Origin: CAILZL01 sp963748005
GTDB taxonomy: Bacteria; Pseudomonadota; Gammaproteobacteria; Steroidobacterales; Steroidobacteraceae
Direction: 5' to 3'
DNA length: 64,000 nt
Assembly: GCA_963748005.1 (NCBI GenBank)
Contig: CAVVHH010000002.1
Coordinates: forward strand, 620,001 to 684,000
This document shows positions 24,964-33,526 of the stretch, piece after piece. The notes beneath the pieces are model-generated. The model did not search any database. It saw only the letters and a list, made by a program, of their open reading frames with translations, and had not been told where the DNA came from. Each line of letters begins with the position of its first letter. The stretch's first letter is position 1. Made by a program: the position numbers and the translations under genes.

Positions 24964-26469
24964 TCACGCCAGCCTGATCCAGGTCGTCTTCAGTTCGGTG
25001 TACTTATCGAAGGCATGCAGCGATTTGTCTCGGCCATTGCCTGATTGCTTGAAGCCACCGAACGGCACGGTGATGTCGTCATCATCATAACAATTCACAT
25101 ACACCATGCCGGCGCGCAGTGCACGCGACATGCGATGTGCGGTATTCAGATCGCGCGTCCACACTGCAGCGGCCAGGCCATACATGACATCATTGGCAAT
25201 GCGCACCGCCTCGGCTTCATCTTCAAAATCGATCACCGACAACACCGGGCCGAAGATTTCTTCCTGAGCAATCTTCATCTGTGGTTTTACGGCATCAAAG
25301 ATGGTGGGGGCCAGATAGGAACCGCCAGTGTCCTGCAGCACCTGCCCACCACCGCTACGCAAACGCGCGCCCTCGTCGCGTCCCTCTGCCACATAGCCCA
25401 ACACGCGCTGCAACTGCGCCGCATCCACCAGGGCACCGAGCCGGGTTTTTTCCAGCAATGGATCGGCCGGTTGATAACGCTGCACCTGCGCAATCACTTT
25501 CTCTACAAAGGCATCCCTGATTGATGCCTGCACCAGCAAGCGTGATCCGGCGGTACACATCTCGCCCTGATTGAAACAAATCGCTGCTGCTGCGGCTTCG
25601 GCAGCCTGATCGAGATCGGCAGCGTCGGCCATGACGATATTGGGCGACTTGCCGCCACATTCCAGCCACACGCGCTTGAGGTTGGACTGTCCTGCATATT
25701 GCAGCATCAACTTGCCGGTGGCAGTGGAGCCGGTAAATACAATGCAATCCACACCCAAATGCAATGCCAGCGCCTTGCCCGCGGTATGTCCAAACCCTGG
25801 CACCACATTGAACACGCCATCCGGCAAACCCGCCTGTGTTGCCAGCTCGGCGATGCGTAGAGTCGTGAGTGGCGACTTCTCCGAAGGCTTGATGATGACG
25901 GAATTGCCGGCTGCCAGCGCCGGCGCGAACTTCCACGCCGCCATGATCATTGGGAAATTCCACGGTACGATGGCGCCCACCACGCCAATTGGTTCGCGTG
26001 TAATCGTGGCCAGCACCGAACGTTCTGTAGGCGCAATCTGGTCATACAACTTGTCGATGGCTTCGGCGTACCAGCGCAGACACCTCACCGTGGCCGGCAC
26101 ATCGACGCTCTGGCTGTAACGGATGGGCTTGCCCATATCCAGGGTTTCCAGCAATGCCAGTTCCTCGGCATGTGTTTCAATCAACTCCGCAAACCTGAAC
26201 AGCACTCGCTTGCGCTGCGCGGGTGATGCCTGCGACCAGCTGCCCTGCTCAAATACGCTGCGCGCCGCGTTGACTGCGGCATCGATATCAGCCTGCTCAC
26301 CTGCAGCAACCTTGGTCAGCACCCGACCATCAATGGGACTGATGCAATCAAAGGTTCCGCCCGCCACCGCGTCCACGTAGCGGCCGTTGATGAAGGCCTG
26401 ATGACGGAACTGCAGCGTCGCAGCACGCGTGTGCCAGTCAATGCCATTGGAGTTTGCGTTGTTGCTCAT
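24964..26469 (-). CDS. NAD(P)-dependent aldehyde dehydrogenase (PuuC-like)
   Basis: The 501-residue enzyme is a standard aldehyde dehydrogenase. It shows IVPWNFPMIMAAWKFAPALAAG, FTGSTATGKLM (cofactor), the catalytic Glu in VWLECGGKSPNIV and the catalytic Cys in FNQGEMCTAGSRLLV, plus EEIFGPVLSVIDFED and the C-terminal VNCYDDDDITVPFGGFKQSGNGRDKS. The overall pattern fits the PuuC group, which oxidises gamma-glutamyl-gamma-aminobutyraldehyde or similar amino-aldehydes in polyamine breakdown. It is divergent from an omega-amino-acid aminotransferase gene, 89 bases away. Together they could convert amines to acids through aldehydes; the exact substrate is inferred. Confidence 0.92.
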   Translation of the reverse strand: MSNNANSNGIDWHTRAATLQFRHQAFINGRYVDAVAGGTFDCISPIDGRVLTKVAAGEQADIDAAVNAARSVFEQGSWSQASPAQRKRVLFRFAELIETHAEELALLETLDMGKPIRYSQSVDVPATVRCLRWYAEAIDKLYDQIAPTERSVLATITREPIGVVGAIVPWNFPMIMAAWKFAPALAAGNSVIIKPSEKSPLTTLRIAELATQAGLPDGVFNVVPGFGHTAGKALALHLGVDCIVFTGSTATGKLMLQYAGQSNLKRVWLECGGKSPNIVMADAADLDQAAEAAAAAICFNQGEMCTAGSRLLVQASIRDAFVEKVIAQVQRYQPADPLLEKTRLGALVDAAQLQRVLGYVAEGRDEGARLRSGGGQVLQDTGGSYLAPTIFDAVKPQMKIAQEEIFGPVLSVIDFEDEAEAVRIANDVMYGLAAAVWTRDLNTAHRMSRALRAGMVYVNCYDDDDITVPFGGFKQSGNGRDKSLHAFDKYTELKTTWIRLA

Positions 26470-26558
26470 GTTGATTCCGCATAATCATATTGACGCCAAT
26501 GTGCGCTGCGGCCATAAAGCATGTCAATTCGCCAAACTCCAAATTCACAGAGATCGCC

Positions 26559-27875
26559 ATGAGTCTGACCCGCGCCGAACTCGAAGCCTTCTGGATGCCC
26601 TTCACCGCCAACCGCCAGTTCAAGGCCACTCCCCGTTTGCTGGTACGCGCCGAAGGTATGCACTACTGGAGTGAGGATGGCCGGCAGATTCTCGACGGGA
26701 CCGCCGGCTTGTGGTGTGTCAATGCCGGACACGCACGTACCGAGATCACTCAGGCAGTCACTCAGCAACTGAGCACGCTGGATTTCGCACCGAACTTCCA
26801 GATGGGTCACCCGCATGCATTTGTTCTGGCCAACCGACTGAAACAGCTCACCCCGGGCGATCTGGATCATGTGTTCTTCAGCAACTCCGGCTCTGAAGCG
26901 GTCGACTCCGCGTTGAAAATTGCACTGGCCTATCACCGGGTGCGTGGCGATGCTTCACGCACGCGCCTGATCGGCCGCGAGAAGGCTTATCACGGTGTGG
27001 GCTTCGGCGGCATATCGGTGGGCGGCATGGTGAACAATCGCAAGTGGTACGGTAGTCTGCTGCCCGGCGTCGATCATCTGCCGCACACGCTCAATCAGGA
27101 ACACAACCGCTTTGCGCGAGGCGAACCGCAGTGGGGCGCACATCTGGCGGATGAACTGGAACGCATCGTGCAATTGCATGACGCCTCAACCATTGCCGCC
27201 GTTATCGTCGAGCCGCTGTCGGGTTCAGTAGGGGTGCTGCCACCGCCCAAGGGGTATCTGCAACGCCTGCGTCAGCTGTGCGACAAGCACGGCATCCTGC
27301 TGATCTTCGATGAGGTGATCACCGGTTTTGGCCGGTTGGGTCAGCCGTTTGCCGCGCAATACTTCGATGTGCTGCCGGACATGATTACCGCGGCCAAGGC
27401 TGTGACCAACGCCACGATCCCCATGGGCGTGACATTTGTGCGCAAGCATGTGTATGACGCTTTCATGCGGGGCCCAGAGTCGGCGATTGATCTGTTTCAT
27501 GGCTACACCTATTCGGGTCATCCGGTGGCCTGCGCGGCCGCTCAGGCGACACTCGACATTTACCAGCGCGAACAGTTGCTGACCCGTGTAGGCGAACTGG
27601 CGTCGTACTGGGAGCAGGCGGCACATTCATTGCGCGGGCTGCCGCATGTGGTGGACATTCGCAATCTTGGGCTGATTGCCGGTATCGAATTCGAAGCTAT
27701 CCCGGACAAGGCTGGTGCGCGTGGCTTCGATGTATTTGTGAAATGCTTCGAGAAAGGTCTGCTGGTGCGCGGCGCAGGTGACACCATTGCGTTGTCGCCA
27801 CCGCTGGTTATCAGCAGTGCACAGATCGATCAGTTGTTCGGGATCTTCGCGGACGTGATACGCAATCTCGCGTGA
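26559..27875 (+). CDS. Class III omega-amino acid:pyruvate aminotransferase
   Basis: The 438-residue PLP enzyme resembles beta-alanine/omega-amino acid:pyruvate aminotransferase. It starts MSLTRAELEAFWMPFTANRQFK, has the substrate strand GMHYWSEDGRQILDGTAGLWCVNAGH, FFSNSGSEAVDSALKIALAYHR (PLP phosphate site), KAYHGVGFGGISVGGMVNN, the Asp in LLIFDEVITGFGRLG and the Schiff-base Lys in MITAAKAVTNATIPMG. It moves the amino group of an omega-amino compound to pyruvate, giving alanine and an aldehyde. The divergent aldehyde dehydrogenase could oxidise that aldehyde. Start chosen by family length; the frame extends 23 codons further up. Confidence 0.93.
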   Translation: MSLTRAELEAFWMPFTANRQFKATPRLLVRAEGMHYWSEDGRQILDGTAGLWCVNAGHARTEITQAVTQQLSTLDFAPNFQMGHPHAFVLANRLKQLTPGDLDHVFFSNSGSEAVDSALKIALAYHRVRGDASRTRLIGREKAYHGVGFGGISVGGMVNNRKWYGSLLPGVDHLPHTLNQEHNRFARGEPQWGAHLADELERIVQLHDASTIAAVIVEPLSGSVGVLPPPKGYLQRLRQLCDKHGILLIFDEVITGFGRLGQPFAAQYFDVLPDMITAAKAVTNATIPMGVTFVRKHVYDAFMRGPESAIDLFHGYTYSGHPVACAAAQATLDIYQREQLLTRVGELASYWEQAAHSLRGLPHVVDIRNLGLIAGIEFEAIPDKAGARGFDVFVKCFEKGLLVRGAGDTIALSPPLVISSAQIDQLFGIFADVIRNLA

Positions 27876-27886
27876 TGCGCGGCGGG

Positions 27887-27953
27887 CAGGGGCGGTTCGT
27901 GAACCACCCTTCCTGCAATCGTCGAGCAAGGGCGGTTCACGAACCGCCCCTAC
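27887..27953. repeat. REPIN-like inverted pair of REP palindromes
   Basis: CAGGGGCGGTTCGTGAACCACCC and GGGCGGTTCACGAACCGCCC followed by CTAC form an inverted pair 17 bases apart. They are close relatives of the pair at 885-981. They lie between the convergent aminotransferase and porin genes. Confidence 0.7.
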
Positions 27954-27973
27954 CCAAGATCACACCAACACGT

Positions 27974-28657
27974 TTACCAGGGCAAGGTCGTCGCCACGGT
28001 GAACACAAAGCGACCCTCGGCATTGAACACGTCGCTACCCGACTCCGGCAGGCTGGTGTCCACGTACTTCAGGCCGAGGTTGAACTTCTGCACCGTGTAC
28101 GTCACCCCCACCGAGTAGTCGGTGTAATCAACAAAGCCGTTATCACCTTCACTGCGGCCAATATGCGCTGTGGCAGCCAGATTCTCGATCGGCAGCGGCA
28201 CCGAGGCATCCAGCGCCAGATTAAACGCACCAACATTGCCGGAGGTGCTGTCGCCACCGTAATCATTGGTGTAGCTCAGCTTGCCCTTGAAATAGCTGTA
28301 GCTCAGACCCGCATAGATTTCGGGGAAGTTGTATTTGTCTTCGTCATAGGTGTAGTAGATAAAGCCTGCGTCCCAGCCCAGCCCAGCGTCGGTCTTGCCA
28401 GCGAAGCCGGTGTACAGGTCCAGCTCAAAGTCAGTCTTGTCGCCGAAATCCACATTGCTGCCCCAGGCGCCCACGTACCAACCGTTGTTTTCGTTCGCGT
28501 AGTCCACGCTCGCTTGTAGTGCAGGATCTTCAGCAGACTGGGACACACCACGGAAGTCGTAATCGTTCGTCAGCGTAATGGTGGAAGACACTCCTGCATT
28601 GGCGATTCCAGAAGCGGCCAATAGCCCAAGCGCAGACCAAACTTTTACTTGATTCAT
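27974..28657 (-). CDS. TorF-family putative porin
   Basis: The 227-residue outer-membrane protein has a Sec signal peptide ending in IANA and the TorF/Gcw_chp pattern: TLTNDYDFRGVSQSAEDPALQASVDYANENNGWYVGAWGSNVDF, then alternating beta strands and a C-terminal aromatic residue (TTLPW), as expected for barrel insertion. It probably forms a small beta barrel for solute passage; the substrate is unknown. Members often neighbour ammonium-transport genes, which are not present here. A second member is encoded 290 bases upstream on the same strand, and both have similar 5' leaders (TTTTTGCA...CAGTGAGG), suggesting duplication and shared control. Confidence 0.87.
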   Translation of the reverse strand: MNQVKVWSALGLLAASGIANAGVSSTITLTNDYDFRGVSQSAEDPALQASVDYANENNGWYVGAWGSNVDFGDKTDFELDLYTGFAGKTDAGLGWDAGFIYYTYDEDKYNFPEIYAGLSYSYFKGKLSYTNDYGGDSTSGNVGAFNLALDASVPLPIENLAATAHIGRSEGDNGFVDYTDYSVGVTYTVQKFNLGLKYVDTSLPESGSDVFNAEGRFVFTVATTLPW

Positions 28658-28680
28658 AAAACCTCACTGTTGCAAAAAAG

Positions 28681-28695
28681 TCACATATTGTGACC
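28681..28695. promoter_or_regulatory. GTCACA-TAT-TGTGAC palindrome upstream of porin gene
   Basis: A perfect 15-base inverted repeat, GTCACATATTGTGAC, lies 24 bases upstream of the porin start codon. It may be an operator. The protein that binds it is unknown; the arms are the reverse of a CRP half-site arrangement. Confidence 0.35.
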
Positions 28696-28793
28696 AGCGA
28701 CCGAGACTTTACGTAACTTGCTCGCCGCAAGCCAGAGATGACTGTAATTGGCGACTGGCAGTCGCTCTATGCAATACCAATCTGCTGGGCCGC

Positions 28794-28860
28794 TCTCGCA
28801 CATCCTGTGCCACGGTCCCCCGCCGGGGCCGAAGCATCACTTTCGTACTTCCTGTACATC
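28794..28860. repeat. Second copy of the TCCTGTAC composite repeat
   Basis: TCTCGCACATCCTGTGCCAC then GGTCCCCCGCCGGGGCC, GCATCAC and TTCGTACTTCCTGTACATC follow the same order as the element at 5993-6064 upstream of the chemoreceptor gene. Both copies contain a CCCC..GGGG hairpin and a GTAC-N5-GTAC palindrome. Confidence 0.65.
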
Positions 28861-28871
28861 ACAATGAAAAT

Positions 28872-28897
28872 GGCCCCGGACATTCAAGTCCGGGGCC
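28872..28897 (-). terminator. Terminator of the second TorF porin gene
   Basis: A perfect 10-bp stem, GGCCCCGGAC and GTCCGGGGCC with a 6-base loop, lies 46 bases past the stop codon. On the minus strand ATTTTCATTG follows, giving a short T-rich tail. Confidence 0.75.
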
Positions 28898-28943
28898 GTC
28901 CTGTTCGAAGCACCACATCGCTTGCGCGATGCAGCCGACTCAA

Positions 28944-29612
28944 TTACTTGCCGAACGGCACAGCGTAGGAAACAACGATCGTCGGGTCAGTTTCATTACC
29001 CGATTTGGAGTCCAGCGGAGCGCTCAACGTGAACGACAGGTTGTCGTTGTAGGCATAGGTCAGGTCGACGTGCAACAGCTCGTCAATACCGTCCTTTGTA
29101 TGTTGTGCCAGGACGCCGGAGAACGAACCAAATTTGGCTTTCAGACCGTAGTAAACAACTTTGCCTTCAGTGTCCGGGTTGCCAAACTGTTCGTTCGTCG
29201 CGTTGACAATGGCGAACGCACTCACCGGGCCGAAGCCCAGGGAAACAACAAAGTCAGACAGCTCAAAAGGAGTAAGGTGGTCGCCGTTCTTATCTGGATA
29301 CCCAAGAGAGGTCGGATAAGAATACGTCCAATAACTCAGATCGTAAGTGAACGAGCCAACCGAGCCGCCAAAGCCTGTATACAGGTCATATTCGGTTCCG
29401 CCAACTGTGTCACCAGAGGAAGTCCAGGCACCGGCATAGAAGCCGCCAGCGGTGTACTTCAGGTCACCGGAAATAGCCGGCGTGCCAGATCCCAAGTCAT
29501 AACCGCGCCAAAGATAAGTGTTGGCAATACCCATGGACCCGGACACTTCTGCGTGTGCGGCACCTGCCAGCGCCAATAGACCCAAGGCCGATATAACTTT
29601 CATAGACTTCAT
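28944..29612 (-). CDS. TorF-family putative porin (second copy)
   Basis: The 222-residue protein has a signal peptide (MKSMKVISALGLLALAGAAHA) and the family pattern EVSGSMGIANTYLWRGYDLGSGTPAISGDLKYTAGGFYAGAWTSSGD, followed by alternating strands and a C-terminal barrel end (VVSYAVPFGK). It is a probable small outer-membrane beta barrel. It is paralogous to the porin encoded downstream at 27974, though diverged. The start at 29612 follows GAGGATTGTT; the longer upstream frame is not signal-like. An inverted repeat, TTTGGTGC...GCACCAAA at 29769-29798, lies about 160 bases upstream and may be regulatory. Confidence 0.87.
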   Translation of the reverse strand: MKSMKVISALGLLALAGAAHAEVSGSMGIANTYLWRGYDLGSGTPAISGDLKYTAGGFYAGAWTSSGDTVGGTEYDLYTGFGGSVGSFTYDLSYWTYSYPTSLGYPDKNGDHLTPFELSDFVVSLGFGPVSAFAIVNATNEQFGNPDTEGKVVYYGLKAKFGSFSGVLAQHTKDGIDELLHVDLTYAYNDNLSFTLSAPLDSKSGNETDPTIVVSYAVPFGK

Positions 29613-30196
29613 AACAATCCTCACTGTGGTGCAAAAACAACGCCTAAGGCAAAAATAGATTTTTATGGCGGCACCCAGCGCAGCCCCGGTGCTGCCGCTG
29701 GATTCGTAAATGCACCATCCATGCCACATATGTCGGGTGAGGAAAACACAAGGGATATTGAAGGTGTGTTTGGTGCGAACGCAGAAAAATGCACCAAAAT
29801 CTGGCACGGGAAATACACACCCAGCACGAAATGAGGGCATTTAGGTAACCCTGGATTACCCGGCAGTCGATCCCTCACTCACCAGAACGACGCAGAGCGA
29901 CTTCACCCTGCCAAACCATCATGGCGCTGATAATCGTATCGCTAAGCCATGGGCAATACCCACGTGAAGCTGGTACCTGAACAACGCAAGCACGTTGCGG
30001 CGCAGAAACCTGCAGTTGGTGCCCGGCCTCATCCAGAAGCAGCAGAGTTTCAGTGCATCACTGATCAGCGCAGCGAAAACAAAGAGCTTGTAAGCAGATT
30101 TAACGTTTATTTGCACTCAAATCCACCGCCTTGCTGCCGATGACAAGGAAGGGTTACTTGACCTGCACCTGAAGCAACAAGAACAGGTATTAGTTA
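29613..30196. other. Divergent spacer between porin and motA
   Basis: This 584-base region contains the promoters for the porin (minus) and motA (plus). Visible structure is the inverted repeat TTTGGTGC/GCACCAAA at 29769-29798. No RNA gene, repeat family member or convincing small ORF was found in the rest. Confidence 0.5.
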
Positions 30197-31060
30197 GTGA
30201 ATCTGATCATCGGCATCGTAGTCGTGCTGGGCAGTGTCCTTGGTGGCTTTGCCGTTCACGGTGGCAATCTCCTCGCGCTGTGGCAACCGTCGGAAGTCGT
30301 CATCATTGGCGGCGCGGCGCTAGGTGGCTTTGTCATCGCCAATGGCCTGGGCATGACCAAGAAAACCGGCGGCGCCATCAGCGGGCTGATGAAGGGTCCC
30401 AAGTATTCCAAGGCCGATTATCTGGATCTGTTCGGGCTGATGTACGACCTGTTCAACATCGCACGCAAGGACGGCGTGCTGGGGCTGGAGCGCGAGATCG
30501 AAGATCCAAGCAAGAGCGCGGTGTTCAGCAAGCATGAGCAGGTGATGAAAGACGCTCATGCCATCGAGTTCATTCAGGACTATCTGCGCATGATGGTCAG
30601 CGGTGAGATGAATCCGTTCCAGCTGGAGAATCTGATGGATATCGAACTGCAAACGCACCACCACGAGGGCGAGTCCGTCTCCAAAGCCGTTATGCAGATA
30701 TCGGATGCACTGCCCGGTTTCGGTATTGTGGCTGCAGTACTGGGTATCGTGAACACCATGGGCGCACTGGGCGGCCCGGTCTCGGAAATCGGTATCAAGG
30801 TTGCAGCGGCGCTGGTGGGTACTTTCCTCGGCATCCTGCTCGCTTACGGCTTCATCGGACCGATGGCCAATGCCATTGAAAAGAAGGTCGCCGCAGAAGG
30901 CAGCTTCTTCACCGTAATCAAGACCTGCATCATCGCCATGGTGCAGGGTTATGCGCCGCAGGTGGCCATAGAATTCGGCCGCAAAGTCACACCTACCGAA
31001 TTTCGTCCCAGTTTCAAGGAACTGGAGGATCACGTGAAAGGCAAAAAGGCCGCTCAGTGA
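30197..31060 (+). CDS. motA: Flagellar motor stator protein MotA
   Basis: The 287-residue protein is the MotA stator subunit, which with MotB conducts protons and drives the flagellar rotor. It shows the four expected membrane helices, the cytoplasmic loop with charged residues, and the two conserved prolines in SDALPGFGIVAAVLGIVNTMGALGGP and LAYGFIGPMANAIEKK. The start is GTG at 30197; a weak AACAGG lies upstream. motB follows six bases later. No other flagellar gene is in the window, so the pair is separate from the main flagellar clusters. The family is certain; proton rather than sodium coupling is inferred from similarity to MotA over PomA. Confidence 0.95.
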   Translation: MNLIIGIVVVLGSVLGGFAVHGGNLLALWQPSEVVIIGGAALGGFVIANGLGMTKKTGGAISGLMKGPKYSKADYLDLFGLMYDLFNIARKDGVLGLEREIEDPSKSAVFSKHEQVMKDAHAIEFIQDYLRMMVSGEMNPFQLENLMDIELQTHHHEGESVSKAVMQISDALPGFGIVAAVLGIVNTMGALGGPVSEIGIKVAAALVGTFLGILLAYGFIGPMANAIEKKVAAEGSFFTVIKTCIIAMVQGYAPQVAIEFGRKVTPTEFRPSFKELEDHVKGKKAAQ

Positions 31061-31066
31061 CAGGAC

Positions 31067-32197
31067 ATGGAAGACTCGCCACAACCCATCATCATCAAGC
31101 GCATTGTTGCCGGTCATGGACATCATGGCGGTAGCTGGAAAGTTGCGTTCGCCGATTTCGCCACCGCGATGATGGCGTTCTTCCTGCTGATGTGGCTGAT
31201 GGGCAGCACTTCTGCTGCGCAAAAGGGTGGTATTTCGCAGTATTTCAAGAATCCATCCATTGCCCAGGGGGCAAGCCCTTCACCGTCGCCGACCGCGGTA
31301 CAGGGCGCAGGTGGTGCCAGTTCATCATTGATCGATTTGGGTGGTTCGACGGAGCGCTACAAGAATCCGGCGCCTGCAGAAGCCAAGGAAGACGCCGACC
31401 CCGCCAAGAAGGCTGCGACTCCGGACGCCGCTGCCGGCATAGAAAGCAAGGATGGCACCGGTGCCGCAGCGGAGAAGGCTGAAACCGAACGACTGGAAAG
31501 CCTCAAGGATGAACTGGCCAAAGCCATTGATGAAGAAGGCTCGCTCAAACCGTTCAAGGACCAGATCATGATGGATCTGACGCCGGAGGGTCTGCGTATC
31601 CAGATCGTCGACAAAGAAAATCGCTCGATGTTCGATCTTGGCGGCGCCACACTCAAGGACTACAGCCTCACTGTATTGCTGGAACTGGCCAAAGCCATCA
31701 CCAAAGTTCCCAACCGCGTCAGCATCAGCGGCCACACTGATCAATCCAGATATGTGCGCAAGGATTACAGCAACTGGGAATTGTCCACTGATCGCGCCAA
31801 TGCGGCGCGGCGCGCCCTGATTGCCGGTGGCCTGCCCGAGGACAAAATCGGCCGCGTGGTCGGGCTGTCATCCACCGCATTGCTCGATCCCAACAATCCA
31901 CAAAACGCCATCAACCGCCGCATTTCGATTGTGGTCATGAATGCACGTACCGAACAGGCGATTCAACAGGAGAGCAGTTCACTGTTCAGCGTGCAGGACA
32001 ATCCGCAGAACGCTGGTGTGGCCACTCCGGCAACGCCTGTCGCTGCACCGGTTGTGCCAGCTGTAGCGAACACCGCTTCACCCACCCCCATGCCTGCACC
32101 TCCCAAGGCTGCGGCAGTGGCTGCTACCCCTGCTCCCCCTCGCAGCACGCCGATGATTGCGATCAGTCCACCCAAAATCGGCCCCGCAATTCGTTGA
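31067..32197 (+). CDS. motB: Flagellar motor stator protein MotB
   Basis: The 376-residue protein anchors the stator to peptidoglycan. It has the N-terminal IIIKRI(V)AGHGHHGGSWKVAFADFATAMMAFFLLMWLMGS, with the essential proton-binding Asp in ADFATAM. A plug and an Ala/Lys/Glu-rich linker follow, and then an OmpA-like domain (RVSISGHTDQSRY, ELSTDRANAARRALIAGGL, NRRISIVVM). The tail from about residue 310 is rich in Ala, Pro and Val and is longer than in E. coli MotB. It forms an operon with motA. Confidence 0.95.
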   Translation: MEDSPQPIIIKRIVAGHGHHGGSWKVAFADFATAMMAFFLLMWLMGSTSAAQKGGISQYFKNPSIAQGASPSPSPTAVQGAGGASSSLIDLGGSTERYKNPAPAEAKEDADPAKKAATPDAAAGIESKDGTGAAAEKAETERLESLKDELAKAIDEEGSLKPFKDQIMMDLTPEGLRIQIVDKENRSMFDLGGATLKDYSLTVLLELAKAITKVPNRVSISGHTDQSRYVRKDYSNWELSTDRANAARRALIAGGLPEDKIGRVVGLSSTALLDPNNPQNAINRRISIVVMNARTEQAIQQESSSLFSVQDNPQNAGVATPATPVAAPVVPAVANTASPTPMPAPPKAAAVAATPAPPRSTPMIAISPPKIGPAIR

Positions 32198-32338
32198 GCA
32201 ATGGGTGACCGCAACGACGGCATTGACACTCAAGACAACGCGCTCCTGTTTATCATCGAGCCATCAAAAGCAATAAGCTCAAATGGAAATTCCGGGTCAT
32301 AATCGCGCCCGGTTATGGGTGGCAACGGAGCAAGAAAT

Positions 32339-33451
32339 ATGAAATCGAAACTTGCCTGGTTGGCAGTGTCCCTCCTTGTCGTGTCGGCCGCTTCGGCACA
32401 GACGCCTGCACGCGTGGTATCACCGGAGGTTCTTCCCGATCACCGGGTTGTTTTCCGACTGCGCGCGCCGCAAGCCAAAGAGGTCACCATCACCGGTGAC
32501 TTCTGGCTGCAGCAAGGCCGCACCGAAAAACTCAGCAAGGATGACAAGGGCATCTGGTCGCTCACTACGGAGCCGCTGCGTTCTGATTACTACAGTTACT
32601 CCTTCTCCGTTGACGGCATCCGCACTCAGGATCCGGTCAATGTCCTGACCAAGCCCGGCAATACGACGACGGAAAGCATGTTCAAGGTTCCAGGGGAGCA
32701 GGCATCACTGTACGACGCCGTGCCCGTGCCACATGGCGAAGTACGCGAGGTCTTCTATCCGTCCACCGTTCTCGGCGACGTACGACGCCTGCACATTTAT
32801 TTCCCGCCCGGCTACGAGACAGCAAAAGCCAGCTATCCAGTTGTTTATCTGTTCCATGGCGGTGGTGAGGACGATCGCGGCTGGGTTGGGATCGGACGCA
32901 TCAACTTCATGCTCGATAACCTGATTGCGCAGGGAAAAGCCAAGCCCATGATCGTGGTGATGCCCAGTCTGTTTGCACTGGATCCCGAAATCGCAGAACA
33001 ACAGGTTGATGAAAACGACAGGTTGTTCCGGAAAACCCTGATCGAGGAAGTCATTCCCTACGTGGAGAAGCACTACCGGGCTTTGCCGGGTTCGGCGAAT
33101 CGCGCTGCAGGCGGTCTGGGCGTGGGCCGCTTCAGCACGCCGGACATCCTCTGGCCGATCTTCGACAAGTTCGACTACATCGTTCACACCAGTGGCGGCG
33201 TGAATCCGGAGTGGATACCGCTGCTCGAAAAGAAATACCCGGGTGTGCTGGACAACCCTGCCAACATCAAGCGCATGAAGTTCTTCGTCGCCAATGGCAC
33301 CAATGATCGCGGATTGCCAGCCGCGCAGAATATTGCGGATGAGACCAAAAAACGCGGCTACAAAACCACGCTATACGTGACCGACGATATTCATGGCTGG
33401 CCCGGGTTCCGGCGCTATTTTGCCGAGTTTGCAAAGGTAGCGTTCAAGTAA
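32339..33451 (+). CDS. Secreted esterase-like alpha/beta hydrolase lacking the nucleophile Ser
   Basis: The 370-residue protein has a signal peptide (MKSKLAWLAVSLLVVSAASA), an N-terminal early-set/CBM48-like beta domain (VVFRLRAPQAKEVTITGDFW), and an esterase-D-like hydrolase domain (YPVVYLFHGGGEDDRGWVG, FRKTLIEEVIPYVEKHYRAL). In active relatives the nucleophile elbow is GLSMGG; here the aligned stretch reads AAGGLGVGRFS, with Gly in place of Ser. The terminal His region DIHGWPGFRRYF is kept. It may therefore be an inactive binding protein of the periplasm or use a different residue. A strong inverted repeat follows the stop. Confidence 0.85.
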   Translation: MKSKLAWLAVSLLVVSAASAQTPARVVSPEVLPDHRVVFRLRAPQAKEVTITGDFWLQQGRTEKLSKDDKGIWSLTTEPLRSDYYSYSFSVDGIRTQDPVNVLTKPGNTTTESMFKVPGEQASLYDAVPVPHGEVREVFYPSTVLGDVRRLHIYFPPGYETAKASYPVVYLFHGGGEDDRGWVGIGRINFMLDNLIAQGKAKPMIVVMPSLFALDPEIAEQQVDENDRLFRKTLIEEVIPYVEKHYRALPGSANRAAGGLGVGRFSTPDILWPIFDKFDYIVHTSGGVNPEWIPLLEKKYPGVLDNPANIKRMKFFVANGTNDRGLPAAQNIADETKKRGYKTTLYVTDDIHGWPGFRRYFAEFAKVAFK

Positions 33452-33475
33452 CGCTCGAGAGCGGCCTTCCGTTGC

Positions 33476-33526
33476 AGGTCGGGTTTTATACCCGACTCTT
33501 AACACGTCGGGTGTAAAACCCGACCT
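33476..33526. terminator. Bidirectional hairpin between convergent genes
   Basis: AGGTCGGGTTTTATACCCGA (33476-33495) plus C pairs with the complementary GTCGGG...CCCGACCT (33506-33526), with one mismatch, over a 9-base loop. It lies between the esterase-like gene and EamA and overlaps the EamA stop codon. The TTTT and AAAA tracts are inside the stem. Confidence 0.65.

Noticed and set aside
29630..29647. Sigma-54-like promoter (GG-N10-GC) before the second porin gene
   Set aside because: The -24 element is poor, and a start 12 bases downstream would remove the Shine-Dalgarno sequence of the gene.
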